Positions 52,652 to 61,586 are shown, counted from the first letter of the stretch. The stretch is 64,000 nt of DNA from Algibacter_G agarivorans (GCF_039543245.1 NZ_BAABJJ010000014.1:1-64000), one strand, 5' to 3'. Translations and numbers: made by a program. The notes: a model not told the origin generated them from the letters alone.

Positions 52652-53038
52652 CTAATCTAGTTTATTCAACCATTTACTAAGGCTAACAGATTCCAAGATT
52701 AAACCTATAATATAAGGGACGAAAAAAGCAGCAAACTCTAACTTAGTTATTGAGTTATCAAGCTTATAAAATGGGTAAAATAGAATAAAAAAAACAGCGA
52801 ATTTCAAAAAACTCCCTGCCAAAAACAGAAACCCCAATTGGCTTTTGTACTTTTCTTTTAATAGGTAAAGAATTCCGAAAATAATTATAATTAAAATGAG
52901 GTTTACTATATATGACAGTACAATTCTATTTTCGAATAAAGGAAACTGTAAAGTATTTAAAACAACCAAATGTATTGCAAAAACAAGCGATAAAAGTACA
53001 ATTGCTTTTATGGTAAAACTTAGAAATGGGTTACTCAT
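52652..53038 (-). CDS. Small four-helix membrane protein of the atp operon (DUF6168-like)
   Basis: 128-residue membrane protein with four predicted helices (about 8-27, 42-60, 69-88, 100-120). It lies between atpZ and atpB, sharing a base with the atpZ stop, where flavobacteria usually have a conserved protein I know as DUF6168. It is positionally like AtpI but not clearly homologous. A role in assembling or supplying ions to the F0 part is possible. Confidence 0.7.
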   Translation of the reverse strand: MSNPFLSFTIKAIVLLSLVFAIHLVVLNTLQFPLFENRIVLSYIVNLILIIIIFGILYLLKEKYKSQLGFLFLAGSFLKFAVFFILFYPFYKLDNSITKLEFAAFFVPYIIGLILESVSLSKWLNKLD

Positions 53039-53289
53039 TAATATTTAATTCTATTAACCTGCTTAAGAACCACGTATAATGAAATAGCAACTCCTAAAAG
53101 TGTTGTTATGATAATAAACAATTTATCTCCGTCATTGAATTTAGAATCCAGCCATTTGCCCAACATAACAAACAAGTAAATAGTGATACCCATTTGAAAT
53201 GCAACTCCAGAAAGAATGGCAACATTTTTAAGCTGTTTTCCCGGTTTCTGGTTTTCTTTGTTCTTGTTGTTTTTGAGCTTGTCCGCCAT
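53038..53289 (-). CDS. atpZ: AtpZ/AtpI family protein
   Basis: 83-residue protein with two membrane helices (residues 25-46, GVAFQMGITIYLFVMLGKWLD, and 57-78, LFIIITTLLGVAISLYVVL), the AtpZ/AtpI pattern that accompanies F0 genes and may aid c-ring assembly or Mg/Ca supply. The start at ATG 53289 makes its 62-nt 5' end overlap the bactofilin gene; no better internal start exists before the first helix. Confidence 0.85.
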   Translation of the reverse strand: MADKLKNNKNKENQKPGKQLKNVAILSGVAFQMGITIYLFVMLGKWLDSKFNDGDKLFIIITTLLGVAISLYVVLKQVNRIKY

Positions 53290-53665
53290 TATTCATTTCT
53301 TTTACAGTGCCTTTCATAGCACAAGTTACGTTAAATGTTGCGCCTGGCTCTACGGCTAATTTACCAACAACGACTTCGCCTTCAATATGAGCAGATGATT
53401 TTAAAGTTAGTGTTCCAGACAAAGCTAATTTACCAGAAAATTTACCTTCAAAATAAGCATCTGTACCATGTAAAGTGCCTTTAATTAATCCTGCTTTACC
53501 AACAACCACTTTTCCAGAGGTTTTAATGTTTCCCTCTATGATTCCGTCAATTCTAAAATCGCCTTCACTGTTAAAATCGCCAACCATTTTAGTGCCTTGG
53601 GCGATGATGTTTTGGCTTGATGTACCTTCTGTCATTTGTTTTTCTTTTTTGTTTTCAGAGAACAT
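53228..53665 (-). CDS. Bactofilin (polymer-forming cytoskeletal protein)
   Basis: 145-residue protein with a right-handed beta-helix core (IIAQGTKMVGDFNSEGDFRIDGIIEGNIKTSGKVVVGKAGLIKGTLHGTDAYFEGKFSGKLALSGTLTLKSSAHIEGEVVVGKLAVEPGATFN), the bactofilin fold that polymerises without nucleotide, and a charged tail (QAQKQQEQRKPETGK). Start candidates are ATG 53665 and ATG 53635. It lies between porW/sprE and atpZ, overlapping the latter by 62 nt. Confidence 0.92.
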   Translation of the reverse strand: MFSENKKEKQMTEGTSSQNIIAQGTKMVGDFNSEGDFRIDGIIEGNIKTSGKVVVGKAGLIKGTLHGTDAYFEGKFSGKLALSGTLTLKSSAHIEGEVVVGKLAVEPGATFNVTCAMKGTVKEMNNGGQAQKQQEQRKPETGKTA

Positions 53666-53677
53666 AATGTGTTAAGT

Positions 53678-56236
53678 TTAATTATTATCAATATTCATAT
53701 AGGCATCCAAATTTTTATGAATCTGAATGATTTGATAATTTGTAGAGGTCACTACAAAATAAGGGGCTTTTATTTTTCGTTTATCTTCTTTAATTAATAA
53801 TTGGTCAAAAGTTCTAGCTACAGTTCCCGTTTTTAATCCATGAACAACTACAAATGTTGTATTAGGGCTGTAAACATCTTTTGACGATGTTAGTTTATAA
53901 TACTTAATATTTTTTAAAACAGAATCAAGCGTTTTTTGAAAATCTGAAACCTGCTCTGGTTCTGGGTTTTTTAATTGAAAAACGACTTTGTAATTATTAG
54001 AAACACTGTCGTTTTCTGCAATAAAATCTTTACTCGCCAATTTAGGTAAAATATTAGATTCAATATTTTGTGCTTGCTTTCCTTCTGGTGTATTGGCATA
54101 GGTAATTGCTAAATAATTTATGGCTTTAGCATAAGCTTCATAACCATATAAACGCCCTGTTGCTGTTGCTTTTAGTAGTTCTAACTTCGGAACAATAGGT
54201 TCGCCATCAAACTTATTTATATATTCTTCACTTTTTGAAATAACATCGGCAAATTCCTGGTTTCCATGCTGGATATATAAGGCTTCATATAAACTAACGG
54301 GACTATTTTCATCTTTATCCGAAACGAGTTCTGGATTGTTTATAATGGTTGCATATCTAGATTCTGGGTATTTTGATGTAATCTCATTTTTAGCAATGGT
54401 AGCTTCATCATTTTCGCCTAACGCCTCGTATATTTTATACAGGTTGTACTTTGAAGGCAATATTAATCGCTCTTCAGGATTACTATCCAATAAATTTTGA
54501 AATTTATTTTTGGCTAATCCGTATTCCTTAAATTTCTCCTTATAAATTAAGCCCAATTGATAATAGGCGTAATTACGTTCTTTAGAAATACTATCAATTT
54601 CTTTTTCTTCGGAAGGAATTTTTGAAATATAAAACTGAGGATCAAACTTTTCTTCATCTGTTGCTGTTGCCAGTATATCGTCAGTAGATGCTGTATTTGC
54701 TCCGCTTGAAATCCCTTTATTAGACCATCTCCAATCGTCTTCTAGTTGTCTATCTCCCCAAATTTTTACAAATTGATTTTTACCATAAGCTACTGTAGTA
54801 GGATTATAAAAATAAAATACCGCAGCTTGGCTTGGTTTATTTGCGCCTACACGCTGACCACTTATTCTATTATCAACGGTAGCTAAACCACTGCTACGTT
54901 CTGCAGCTTCAGCCTTTTCTTTTTCTTCTTCGTCTTTAATTTTTAAGGCTTCAACAAAACCTTCAAAATAAGTCAACCTTTCATCTTCCGGTAAATTTAC
55001 TAATCTTAAAACACTGTCGTTCACTTTAGCTATGGCTTCATAGTAAATAACATCTTCCAGATTATCGCGTTTGCGTTTAATAACACGGTAAGGTTTCGAG
55101 TTAAGCGCTAAATTACTCATGGTACTATCATAATATTCGCCAGCATCAGCATAAACAGAAGCATCAAAATTCATGTCGCCAAGAATTTCATAATTTCTGG
55201 CTTTTAAAAATTCATCTTTAGAATTGGTGCGCAAGGATTTATTGTAATACGCCACCGCCAAAGAATCTGAATTATTATTTAAATGATATTCGCCAATTTG
55301 ATGGTAGATTTTATCTAAAAACGGACGGTTTTCTCTGTTTTCTTCAAGTTCAGTAAGTAATTCTGTAACTTCCAATTTGTTACCGTTTTCATAATCGAAA
55401 TTTTTAATTTTTTCGAGATATGCGGTAATCATATAAATCCTTCGCGTTTTACGATTTAGCTCAATAACTTTATCAAAGGCTATATTTGCACTGTCTTTAT
55501 AACCTAATTGGTTGTATAACTGCCCTTGAATAAATCGGTAACGTCCGCGTTCATCATTGTTTTTTGTAGCATTTGAAGCAATTTCTAATTGCGTAATAGC
55601 ACTATCAACAGATTTGGTATTTAAATATGCTTGTGCTAATATAGACGTGGCATCTGCTAAATCTTGACCTTCTAACTCTTCTTGAAATAATAAGCGTTTT
55701 AAATTTTTAATTGCTAGCTCGTTATTATCTAAACGGATATTGGATTTTTCACGCCAAACCTTGGCTTGGTTAATTTTATCACTTGCAGGGTATTTGTAAA
55801 GTATATAGTTAAACGCTTCTAAGGATGGAATAAAACGCTGATCAAAGTATCTCGCTTTTCCTAACAATAAATAAGCTTCATCTATTTGCGGGTTTTTTTC
55901 TTTTCCGCCTACATTCATACTGTGTTTTTGGATGGCTTTTGCAGCTTTTTCTTCAGCTCTAGTAAAATTTTCATTTTTAGATTGTCCAGGAAGCACAACT
56001 TCTTCAAATATTTGCATGCGCTCAATGGGTAATACATCCCAGTAATTATCAAAATAAGCGGCATTAAGACTACTTCTACCTTCTTCTAAAGCATTGTATC
56101 CATTATAAAGCGCGTTAAATTCCGTAGTGATGGCATGGAAATTTCTATTGATAAACTTGTCCTTTTTTCTTGAACAACTTATGGTTAAAAAAGTACAAAG
56201 TACTACTATTAATATGGCTTTAAACGTTGCTTTCAA
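53678..56236 (-). CDS. porW: PorW/SprE-like TPR lipoprotein (type IX secretion / gliding)
   Basis: 852-residue lipoprotein: signal MKATFKAILIVVLCTFLTISC with the lipobox Cys at 21, followed by RKKDKFINRNFHAITTEFNALYNGYNALEEG, the hallmark start of SprE (Flavobacterium) / PorW (Porphyromonas). TPR repeats cover about 120-400 and 565-700. This component is needed for T9SS-mediated secretion and gliding. It lies at the head of the bactofilin-atp gene string, 12 nt before the bactofilin. Identification rests on remembered family sequence; length fits. Confidence 0.85.
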   Translation of the reverse strand: MKATFKAILIVVLCTFLTISCSRKKDKFINRNFHAITTEFNALYNGYNALEEGRSSLNAAYFDNYWDVLPIERMQIFEEVVLPGQSKNENFTRAEEKAAKAIQKHSMNVGGKEKNPQIDEAYLLLGKARYFDQRFIPSLEAFNYILYKYPASDKINQAKVWREKSNIRLDNNELAIKNLKRLLFQEELEGQDLADATSILAQAYLNTKSVDSAITQLEIASNATKNNDERGRYRFIQGQLYNQLGYKDSANIAFDKVIELNRKTRRIYMITAYLEKIKNFDYENGNKLEVTELLTELEENRENRPFLDKIYHQIGEYHLNNNSDSLAVAYYNKSLRTNSKDEFLKARNYEILGDMNFDASVYADAGEYYDSTMSNLALNSKPYRVIKRKRDNLEDVIYYEAIAKVNDSVLRLVNLPEDERLTYFEGFVEALKIKDEEEKEKAEAAERSSGLATVDNRISGQRVGANKPSQAAVFYFYNPTTVAYGKNQFVKIWGDRQLEDDWRWSNKGISSGANTASTDDILATATDEEKFDPQFYISKIPSEEKEIDSISKERNYAYYQLGLIYKEKFKEYGLAKNKFQNLLDSNPEERLILPSKYNLYKIYEALGENDEATIAKNEITSKYPESRYATIINNPELVSDKDENSPVSLYEALYIQHGNQEFADVISKSEEYINKFDGEPIVPKLELLKATATGRLYGYEAYAKAINYLAITYANTPEGKQAQNIESNILPKLASKDFIAENDSVSNNYKVVFQLKNPEPEQVSDFQKTLDSVLKNIKYYKLTSSKDVYSPNTTFVVVHGLKTGTVARTFDQLLIKEDKRKIKAPYFVVTSTNYQIIQIHKNLDAYMNIDNN

Positions 56237-56509
56237 TGCTGTATTTTTTAGTCTAAATAATAACTATAAACTGTTGTTATTATTATATATAGTGGTAAAA
56301 ATAAGCATCTTTTTGGATTTAGCTAAAGATTGTGGGACAAAATGGTCACGCAAAGACGCTAAGGCGCAAAGCGAAGACTGGAAGATTATGGGTTGTTTCG
56401 CTGAAATGCACATCGTTTTTTATTATGAAACTAAAAGTCTTAATCTGAAACGGGAACATCTGAATACTGCGACTGAGACTGAGACTGAGACTGAGACTGA
56501 GACTGTAAA
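56237..56509. other. Gene-free spacer with repeats (273 nt)
   Basis: Between porW and the ABC ATPase gene. It contains a GTCACGCAAAGACGCTAAGGC-type segment (56344-56377) and a hexanucleotide tandem (56471-56504). The open frame across it on the plus strand is a repeat artefact. No gene is supported. Confidence 0.6.
56471..56504. repeat. GACTGA hexanucleotide tandem repeat (about 5.7 copies)
   Basis: GACTGA repeated without interruption for 34 nt, 6 nt before the stop of the ABC ATPase gene. As the unit is 6 nt, copy-number change would not shift any frame; it lies outside coding sequence in any case. Confidence 0.9.
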
Positions 56510-57220
56510 CTAAACAACCTCTTCGTTTCCAGCGAAATGCGCTTCTAACTCTTTTAACGTTGCCGTACTTGTGGCTAAATCTTTTACTATTTCGCCTTTT
56601 TCCAATACGACAATACGTTCGCAAACGTCTGTAACATGCGTTAAATCATGACTTGAAATTAAAACGGTAACACTTTGTTTTTCAGCTAAATCCTTAATAA
56701 TGCCTTTTAAACGAATTTGAGTTGTTGGATCTAAATTGGCGAACGGTTCATCCAAAATAATAACTTCGGGATTGCCAATAAGTGCAGCAACAATACCAAC
56801 CTTTTTTTGATTCCCTTTACTTAAATCTCGCAAATACTTTTTTTGCCCTAATATTTCGCCGTGAAAAAAGTCTTCAAATTGTGCAACAAGCGTATCAATA
56901 TCAGCTTTGTTCTGTCCACGTAATTCACCAATAAAATAGAAGTATTCTTCGGCTGTTAAATAGCCAATTAAAAAACTTTCATCAATAAATGCTGATGTAA
57001 AAGGTTTCCAATCTTCACTTTCATTAACCTGTATCTCATTATTTTTTATATATCCTGTTGTAGGTTGTATTAAATCTAAAAGCAAACTAAAGTAGGTCGT
57101 TTTTCCAGCACCATTATTACCAACTAAACCAAAACTTTGTCCTTTTGGAATATCTAAAGTTTCGATGTTCAAAACTTGATTTCCACTGTATTTTTTTGAT
57201 AAGTTTGATGTTGTTATCAT
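56510..57220 (-). CDS. ABC transporter ATP-binding protein
   Basis: 236-residue ATPase. Walker A GNNGAGKTT (about 36-44), Q-loop region, signature LSKGNQKK near 137, Walker B VIILDEP near 157, and H-loop SSHDL. It is of the CcmA/YtrB-like exporter class. It starts 12 nt after the DUF5687 permease, its partner. Confidence 0.94.
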   Translation of the reverse strand: MITTSNLSKKYSGNQVLNIETLDIPKGQSFGLVGNNGAGKTTYFSLLLDLIQPTTGYIKNNEIQVNESEDWKPFTSAFIDESFLIGYLTAEEYFYFIGELRGQNKADIDTLVAQFEDFFHGEILGQKKYLRDLSKGNQKKVGIVAALIGNPEVIILDEPFANLDPTTQIRLKGIIKDLAEKQSVTVLISSHDLTHVTDVCERIVVLEKGEIVKDLATSTATLKELEAHFAGNEEVV

Positions 57221-57232
57221 AATTATATCCTC

Positions 57233-58711
57233 TTAATTATTTTGATCGAAAGCATCAATCATTTTATATTTTGATTCTAAATATTTTGCTGTAATTATTC
57301 TCATGAGTTTTTGATGAAAAACAATGCCAATAATTCCAAGAATTGCTAATATTAAACAGGCCATTTCAAAGCCTATTAAAAAGTAAAATAAGGCGAACAA
57401 CCCCATAGGTAATAATAATAAAGGGATTCCTATAAGCCATTGCACCGCGCCTGTACCTTGATAGTTAAAAGCTGCTTTTTGACCTAAATCAATTTTTTTT
57501 CTATTGAAAGACCCTCCGTACAAAATAACATGAGTATTAACGCCTATGTTATAAATAGCTGCTGCAAAGTGTGCCAATAATATTTTCCATCCAAAGAACA
57601 CATAAGGAATACCGAGTACAAATAATATAATAACACTTACTGCCATTAAGGTAAACTTCGATTTTAAATAGTGTTCATATTTAATGTTCTGACTCATTAA
57701 CAACTTGTAATAACCACTATCCCAAGCTGGGATAAACTGTCCGAAATTTATTAAAAATATACCTGTTGAAAACACACCAATAAAAACAAAAAACCATGGC
57801 ATGCCCTGATATGTTGGCTGCGGATAAAAAAACAAACCATACAATAAGCCTATGGCTAACATCCAAACAGAAGATTTGGTTCGTTTATTTCGCCAAATCA
57901 ATTTTAAATCCAATTGCATAAAAGGCGCAATGTCTCCAAAGTTTTTTGTCCAATCTAAATTGGATGCGTTTACCTCTTTAATTTTCGTTTTTAAACCACT
58001 ATCTAAAAACAGTTTTTGCCTTAACAATTTAAAATTGAATAGATAAAGGCCTATTAAAATGAGAATTGGAATAACAATTAGAATTGGAGTTTCATATATA
58101 GCACTAAATCCACGCCCAACAATGTCATTAAAAGAAATAACATTAAAATAGTTTAGCGCAAACAAGCCTCCAGCGAATATAATGACAGGAAGAAAAGACA
58201 ACTCGGTTTCTTCTGAAAAGCTTTCAATAATAAAATTCAAAAAATTAATAATAAGCACAACTACAACTAAGGTTAGCATCCATATTATTACAGAATCAAT
58301 TGGGTAGTCTTTAACTATTAATGTAATTCCAAATGGAATAATAGCAAAAAGCGGTAAGACATTAAAAAACGATAAAGCTGAATTTCCTAAAACATAATTT
58401 ACAATCTTACTTCTTTTTATAGGTAAGGTTAATAATGGTTTTACAATCATTACCGGTAGTTTTTGAAAGAAAAAACGAAGTACTAAATCACCTAAAATCC
58501 AGTAAAATAGAAAACTATTGACAATAAGTAATGGATTTTTATCAGGAAAAACGTCTTTAAGTCCAGGATATAAAAGCAGTCCCATTCCTAAAAACATGGC
58601 TATAAAATATAGTGACAAAAAGCCCATAAATATTTTTATAACTAAACTTTTTCCGAAACTAGCAGATCGAAAAAAAGATTTCCATTCTAAACTTAAAAAC
58701 CGTATTATCAT
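57233..58711 (-). CDS. DUF5687 family ABC-type permease
   Basis: Large membrane protein with ten to twelve helices (FMGFLSLYFIAMFLGMGLLLYPG, LSFFNVLPLFAIIPFGITLIV, and others) and the cytoplasmic segment WRNKRTKSSVWMLAIGLLYG near 285. Start ATG 58711 (MIIRFLSLEWKSFFRSASFGKSL); TTG 58720 is possible. It pairs with the ATPase downstream to make an exporter of unknown cargo. PadR lies upstream. Confidence 0.85.
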   Translation of the reverse strand: MIIRFLSLEWKSFFRSASFGKSLVIKIFMGFLSLYFIAMFLGMGLLLYPGLKDVFPDKNPLLIVNSFLFYWILGDLVLRFFFQKLPVMIVKPLLTLPIKRSKIVNYVLGNSALSFFNVLPLFAIIPFGITLIVKDYPIDSVIIWMLTLVVVVLIINFLNFIIESFSEETELSFLPVIIFAGGLFALNYFNVISFNDIVGRGFSAIYETPILIVIPILILIGLYLFNFKLLRQKLFLDSGLKTKIKEVNASNLDWTKNFGDIAPFMQLDLKLIWRNKRTKSSVWMLAIGLLYGLFFYPQPTYQGMPWFFVFIGVFSTGIFLINFGQFIPAWDSGYYKLLMSQNIKYEHYLKSKFTLMAVSVIILFVLGIPYVFFGWKILLAHFAAAIYNIGVNTHVILYGGSFNRKKIDLGQKAAFNYQGTGAVQWLIGIPLLLLPMGLFALFYFLIGFEMACLILAILGIIGIVFHQKLMRIITAKYLESKYKMIDAFDQNN

Positions 58712-58720
58712 ATCTTGCAA

Positions 58721-58897
58721 TTAGTTATATTTTTGAGCAATACCCTGTACTTCCATACCCCAAGATTGACCAAATACCATCGCTTTTTGAGTTAATCCAA
58801 ATTGTTTGTTTGCTAATTTTTTACCCAAATCTGTATATTAAAATGCAACAAGTTGTTTTATTTCGTTTTGATTGAATTCTAATATGTTAGTACTCAT
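58721..58897 (-). pseudogene. Small conserved-looking ORF broken by one in-frame TAA
   Basis: From ATG 58897 the frame reads MSTNILEFNQNEIKQLVAF, then TAA (58838-58840), then YTDLGKKLANKQFGLTQ and continues with KAMVFGQSWGMEVQGIAQ before the stop at 58721-58723, 58 codons in all. Codon usage and amphipathic helices are consistent on both sides of the stop, so a TAC- or similar-to-TAA point mutation is likely. It lies between padR and DUF5687 in the same operon and ends 9 nt before the latter's ATG. I do not recognise the family. A sequencing error cannot be excluded. Confidence 0.65.
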
Positions 58898-58951
58898 TTT
58901 CTATTAATTGTTACAAAGAAAATCGTAATATTTAAATTTAGTGCTTTTTAA

Positions 58952-59290
58952 TTACTGCAACCTATATTTAGGATTCACTAAAACCCGCATTGTTTTTATA
59001 TAACTTTCTAGTTCAGCAAGTTTCCTAATCGTTTCTCTTGTGCCTTCTTCTGTAAGCTTATAATATTTACGCAATCTATTGCCAGTTTTAACGACTTCAA
59101 CATCTAAAAACCCGTTGTCTTGTAATTTGTGTAAAGATGGATACAAAGCCCCTTCGGTTATATGAAGTTCACCTTTTGTGATTTCTTTTACTCGCTGTGT
59201 AATCTCATAGCCATACATTTTATCATGCTCATTCAAAAGTTTTAAAATGATTGTGGCTAGGCTTCCTTTATATAATTCAGATTTCTTCAT
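58952..59290 (-). CDS. PadR-family transcriptional regulator
   Basis: 112-residue winged-helix repressor: LATIILKLLNEHDKMYGYEITQRVKEITKGELHITEGALYPSLHKLQDNGFLDVEVV, then the wing and C-terminal helix (YYKLTEEGTRETIRKLAELESYI). PadR proteins often govern adjacent transporters and respond to small molecules. It heads the padR - small ORF - DUF5687 - ABC ATPase run and is divergent from the reductase at 59406. Confidence 0.93.
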   Translation of the reverse strand: MKKSELYKGSLATIILKLLNEHDKMYGYEITQRVKEITKGELHITEGALYPSLHKLQDNGFLDVEVVKTGNRLRKYYKLTEEGTRETIRKLAELESYIKTMRVLVNPKYRLQ

Positions 59291-59405
59291 AAGGTTTCAA
59301 ATATATACATAAAATAATTATGCATTTAATTCTTATGTATTAATTTTTCATAAAATTCATCTTATTTTTTATCGGCTTCACTATTTTTACAAAAAATATT
59401 AATAC

Positions 59406-60464
59406 ATGTCATCATTTCACAAACTATCAGTTAAAGCCATAAAACGAGAAACCGATAAAGCTATTAGCATTGCTTTTAACATTCCTGAAAATCTAAAAGA
59501 CGCATTTGCTTTTAAAGCTGGACAATACATTACTTTAAAAACTGAAATTGATGGCCATGAAGTGCGTCGGGATTATTCGCTTTGTGTTTCTCCAAAGAGT
59601 GGTGAATTAAAAGTGGCTGTGAAAGAAGTTAAAGACGGTACCTTTTCAGCTTATGCTAATAGCGAATTAAAACCAGGAGACACTCTTGAAGTTGCTCCGC
59701 CAAAAGGACGTTTCACTTTTGAGCCCAACGATTCTAAAACTAAAAACATTGCGGCTTTTGTGGCCGGTAGTGGTATTACACCCGTATTAAGCATTATAAA
59801 ATGTGCGTTAGAAGAAGAAGTTTATAGCAAAGTGATTCTGGTTTATGGTAACAAAACAACCAAGGACACCATGTTTTTAAACGAACTTTTAGAACTTCAG
59901 CATCAATATAAAGACCGTTTTTCTGTTCAGTTTGTATTTAGCCAACAAGATGAAGAGGATTCTATTTTTGGAAGAATTGAAAAAAGCACGGTTAATTATG
60001 TTATGAAAAACAAACATAAACACATTGAGGTTGATGCCTTTTACCTTTGCGGACCCGAGGCTATGATTCATGCAGTTAAAGATGTTTTAACGGGACATGA
60101 TATTGATGAAAACCGAATTCATTTTGAGCTTTTTAAAGCTGCAAAACCTGCTGAAGTTGAAGATGATAGTCATGCAGCTACTGGTAAAACAAATATAACA
60201 ATTACGGTTGATGATGAAACCACTACCTTTGAAATGTCTCAAAAACAAACTATTCTTGAAGCCGCTTTAGATGAAGATTTAGATGCGCCTTATTCTTGTC
60301 AAGGTGGTATTTGTAGCAGTTGTCTAGCACGTGTTACTGAAGGCAACGCTACTATGAGGCAAAATAATATTTTAACCGAAAGTGAAGTTGCTGAAGGTTT
60401 AATTTTAACTTGTCAAGCGCACCCAACAACACCTAGTATTGTTATTGATTATGATGATGTGTAA
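59406..60464 (+). CDS. FAD / 2Fe-2S reductase (PaaE-like ferredoxin--NADP reductase)
   Basis: 352 residues. FAD domain with GQYITLKTEIDGHEVRRDYSLCVSP (RxYS motif near residue 54), NAD(P) domain with FVAGSGITPVLSIIKCAL (about 117-134) and FYLCGPEAMI, then a plant-type ferredoxin domain with CQGGICSSC (Cys at 297, 302, 305) and LTCQAHP (fourth Cys near 335). Order and length match PaaE/phenylacetyl-CoA epoxidase reductase, but no paa genes are near, so it may serve another oxygenase or a general reductase role. Confidence 0.9.
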   Translation: MSSFHKLSVKAIKRETDKAISIAFNIPENLKDAFAFKAGQYITLKTEIDGHEVRRDYSLCVSPKSGELKVAVKEVKDGTFSAYANSELKPGDTLEVAPPKGRFTFEPNDSKTKNIAAFVAGSGITPVLSIIKCALEEEVYSKVILVYGNKTTKDTMFLNELLELQHQYKDRFSVQFVFSQQDEEDSIFGRIEKSTVNYVMKNKHKHIEVDAFYLCGPEAMIHAVKDVLTGHDIDENRIHFELFKAAKPAEVEDDSHAATGKTNITITVDDETTTFEMSQKQTILEAALDEDLDAPYSCQGGICSSCLARVTEGNATMRQNNILTESEVAEGLILTCQAHPTTPSIVIDYDDV

Positions 60465-60495
60465 AAAAGACGTTAGACTTTAGACCGTTTCGCTG

Positions 60496-61515
60496 TTAAA
60501 TAACAGACATTATCTTTTCAACAACTTTCTGAGGAGTAATACTTCCAGCGGCATTTTTATAATTTTCTGGATATCTGTTTCCGTAAATGGAAGTTGGAAT
60601 GTCAGGGAATTGATTTCTATCCGATAATAAACAATAATCATCTGGTTGATTAAATGGTGCAAAACCAGCAAAAGGATGGGTAACACCCCAAATGGTAATC
60701 ACTTTAACACCTAACATAGCAGCCATGTGCCCGTTACCAGAATCCATAGAAAGCATAACATCAAGATTTGAAATAAGGTCTAATTCTTCATTAAGCGATA
60801 ATTTTCCTGCTACATTAATTACATTTTCAGAAATACTTTCAAATCCATTTAAAACGTCAATTTCTTTTTGTCCGCCGCCAAACAAAATGATTTTATAATC
60901 TTTGGAAAGCGTTTCAATAACTACCTTCATCAAATCTAGAGGATACATTTTTCCTTGATGCGCTGCAAAAGGAGCAATTCCAATACGTTTTTTTGGTTCT
61001 TTACCTAAAAGTGTTTGAAGTTTTTCATCTAAAACAGATGGCTTTGGAAAATTAAGGTTTGACAAATCTAAGGTATACCCTAATGCTTCAAAAACATCAG
61101 CATAGCGTTGATGTGTGGTTTTTAATTGCTGAAATATTTTACCAGAAATCAATGCTTTTTTTTCAGTTCTACCTTTATTAATTTGAATAACTGGTACTCC
61201 TAAAAAAAAGATTTTTAAAATATGGCTTCGTAAAACATTGTGTAAATCTGCAACGGCATCAATTCCTAGTTTTTTAAGTTGTCTTGAAAGCCGGTACAAT
61301 CCAAAAACACCTTTATGCATACCTTTAACCTCAGCAGGAAAAACAGCAACGTTCGGTAAATCTCTAAAAAAGGGAATAAAAAAGGCCCGCGTTAAAACGG
61401 TTATTTTTACTTCTGGATATTGTTGTGTAAAAGCACGCAAAACCGGTACAGTCATAGCAACGTCTCCCATGGCTGAGAGACGGATTACTAGAATGTGTTT
61501 AGATATATTTGGCAT
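60496..61515 (-). CDS. Glycosyltransferase family 9 (heptosyltransferase-like)
   Basis: 339 residues with two Rossmann-like halves: ILVIRLSAMGDVAMTVPVLRAFTQQYPEVKITVLTR at the N-terminus and DVMLSMDSGNGHMAAMLGVKVITIWGVTHPFAGFAPF near 245-280, the GT9 donor-binding region. GT9 enzymes add heptose or similar residues to lipopolysaccharide core. The next gene upstream on the strand is DUF4254, a frequent companion in this phylum. Confidence 0.9.
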   Translation of the reverse strand: MPNISKHILVIRLSAMGDVAMTVPVLRAFTQQYPEVKITVLTRAFFIPFFRDLPNVAVFPAEVKGMHKGVFGLYRLSRQLKKLGIDAVADLHNVLRSHILKIFFLGVPVIQINKGRTEKKALISGKIFQQLKTTHQRYADVFEALGYTLDLSNLNFPKPSVLDEKLQTLLGKEPKKRIGIAPFAAHQGKMYPLDLMKVVIETLSKDYKIILFGGGQKEIDVLNGFESISENVINVAGKLSLNEELDLISNLDVMLSMDSGNGHMAAMLGVKVITIWGVTHPFAGFAPFNQPDDYCLLSDRNQFPDIPTSIYGNRYPENYKNAAGSITPQKVVEKIMSVI

Positions 61516-61530
61516 TATCTTTCAGTTGAA

Positions 61531-61553
61531 AAAGTCTTCGACAAGCTCAGACT
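61531..61553. repeat. GTCTTCGACAAGCTCAGAC-type inverted element
   Basis: AGTCT...AGACT arms around a TTCGACAAGCT core, between GT9 and DUF4254. It is of the CTGAAACAAGTTCAGC / TTCGACAAGCTCAG style that appears again at 43923-43941. Confidence 0.55.
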
Positions 61554-61586
61554 GACAGCTCAATTATATTTGAATATAGAGACTAT

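Noticed and set aside
56471..56504. Possible CRISPR-like array
   Set aside because: The unit is 6 nt with no spacers, so it is a microsatellite.
56127..56624. ORFs crossing the porW/ABC spacer, including a Ser-Leu repeat peptide
   Set aside because: The frames are open only because of the GACTGA tandem and run into well-supported genes on the other strand.
59406..60464. Phenylacetate degradation operon
   Set aside because: Only a PaaE-like reductase is present; no paaABCD genes lie in the window.
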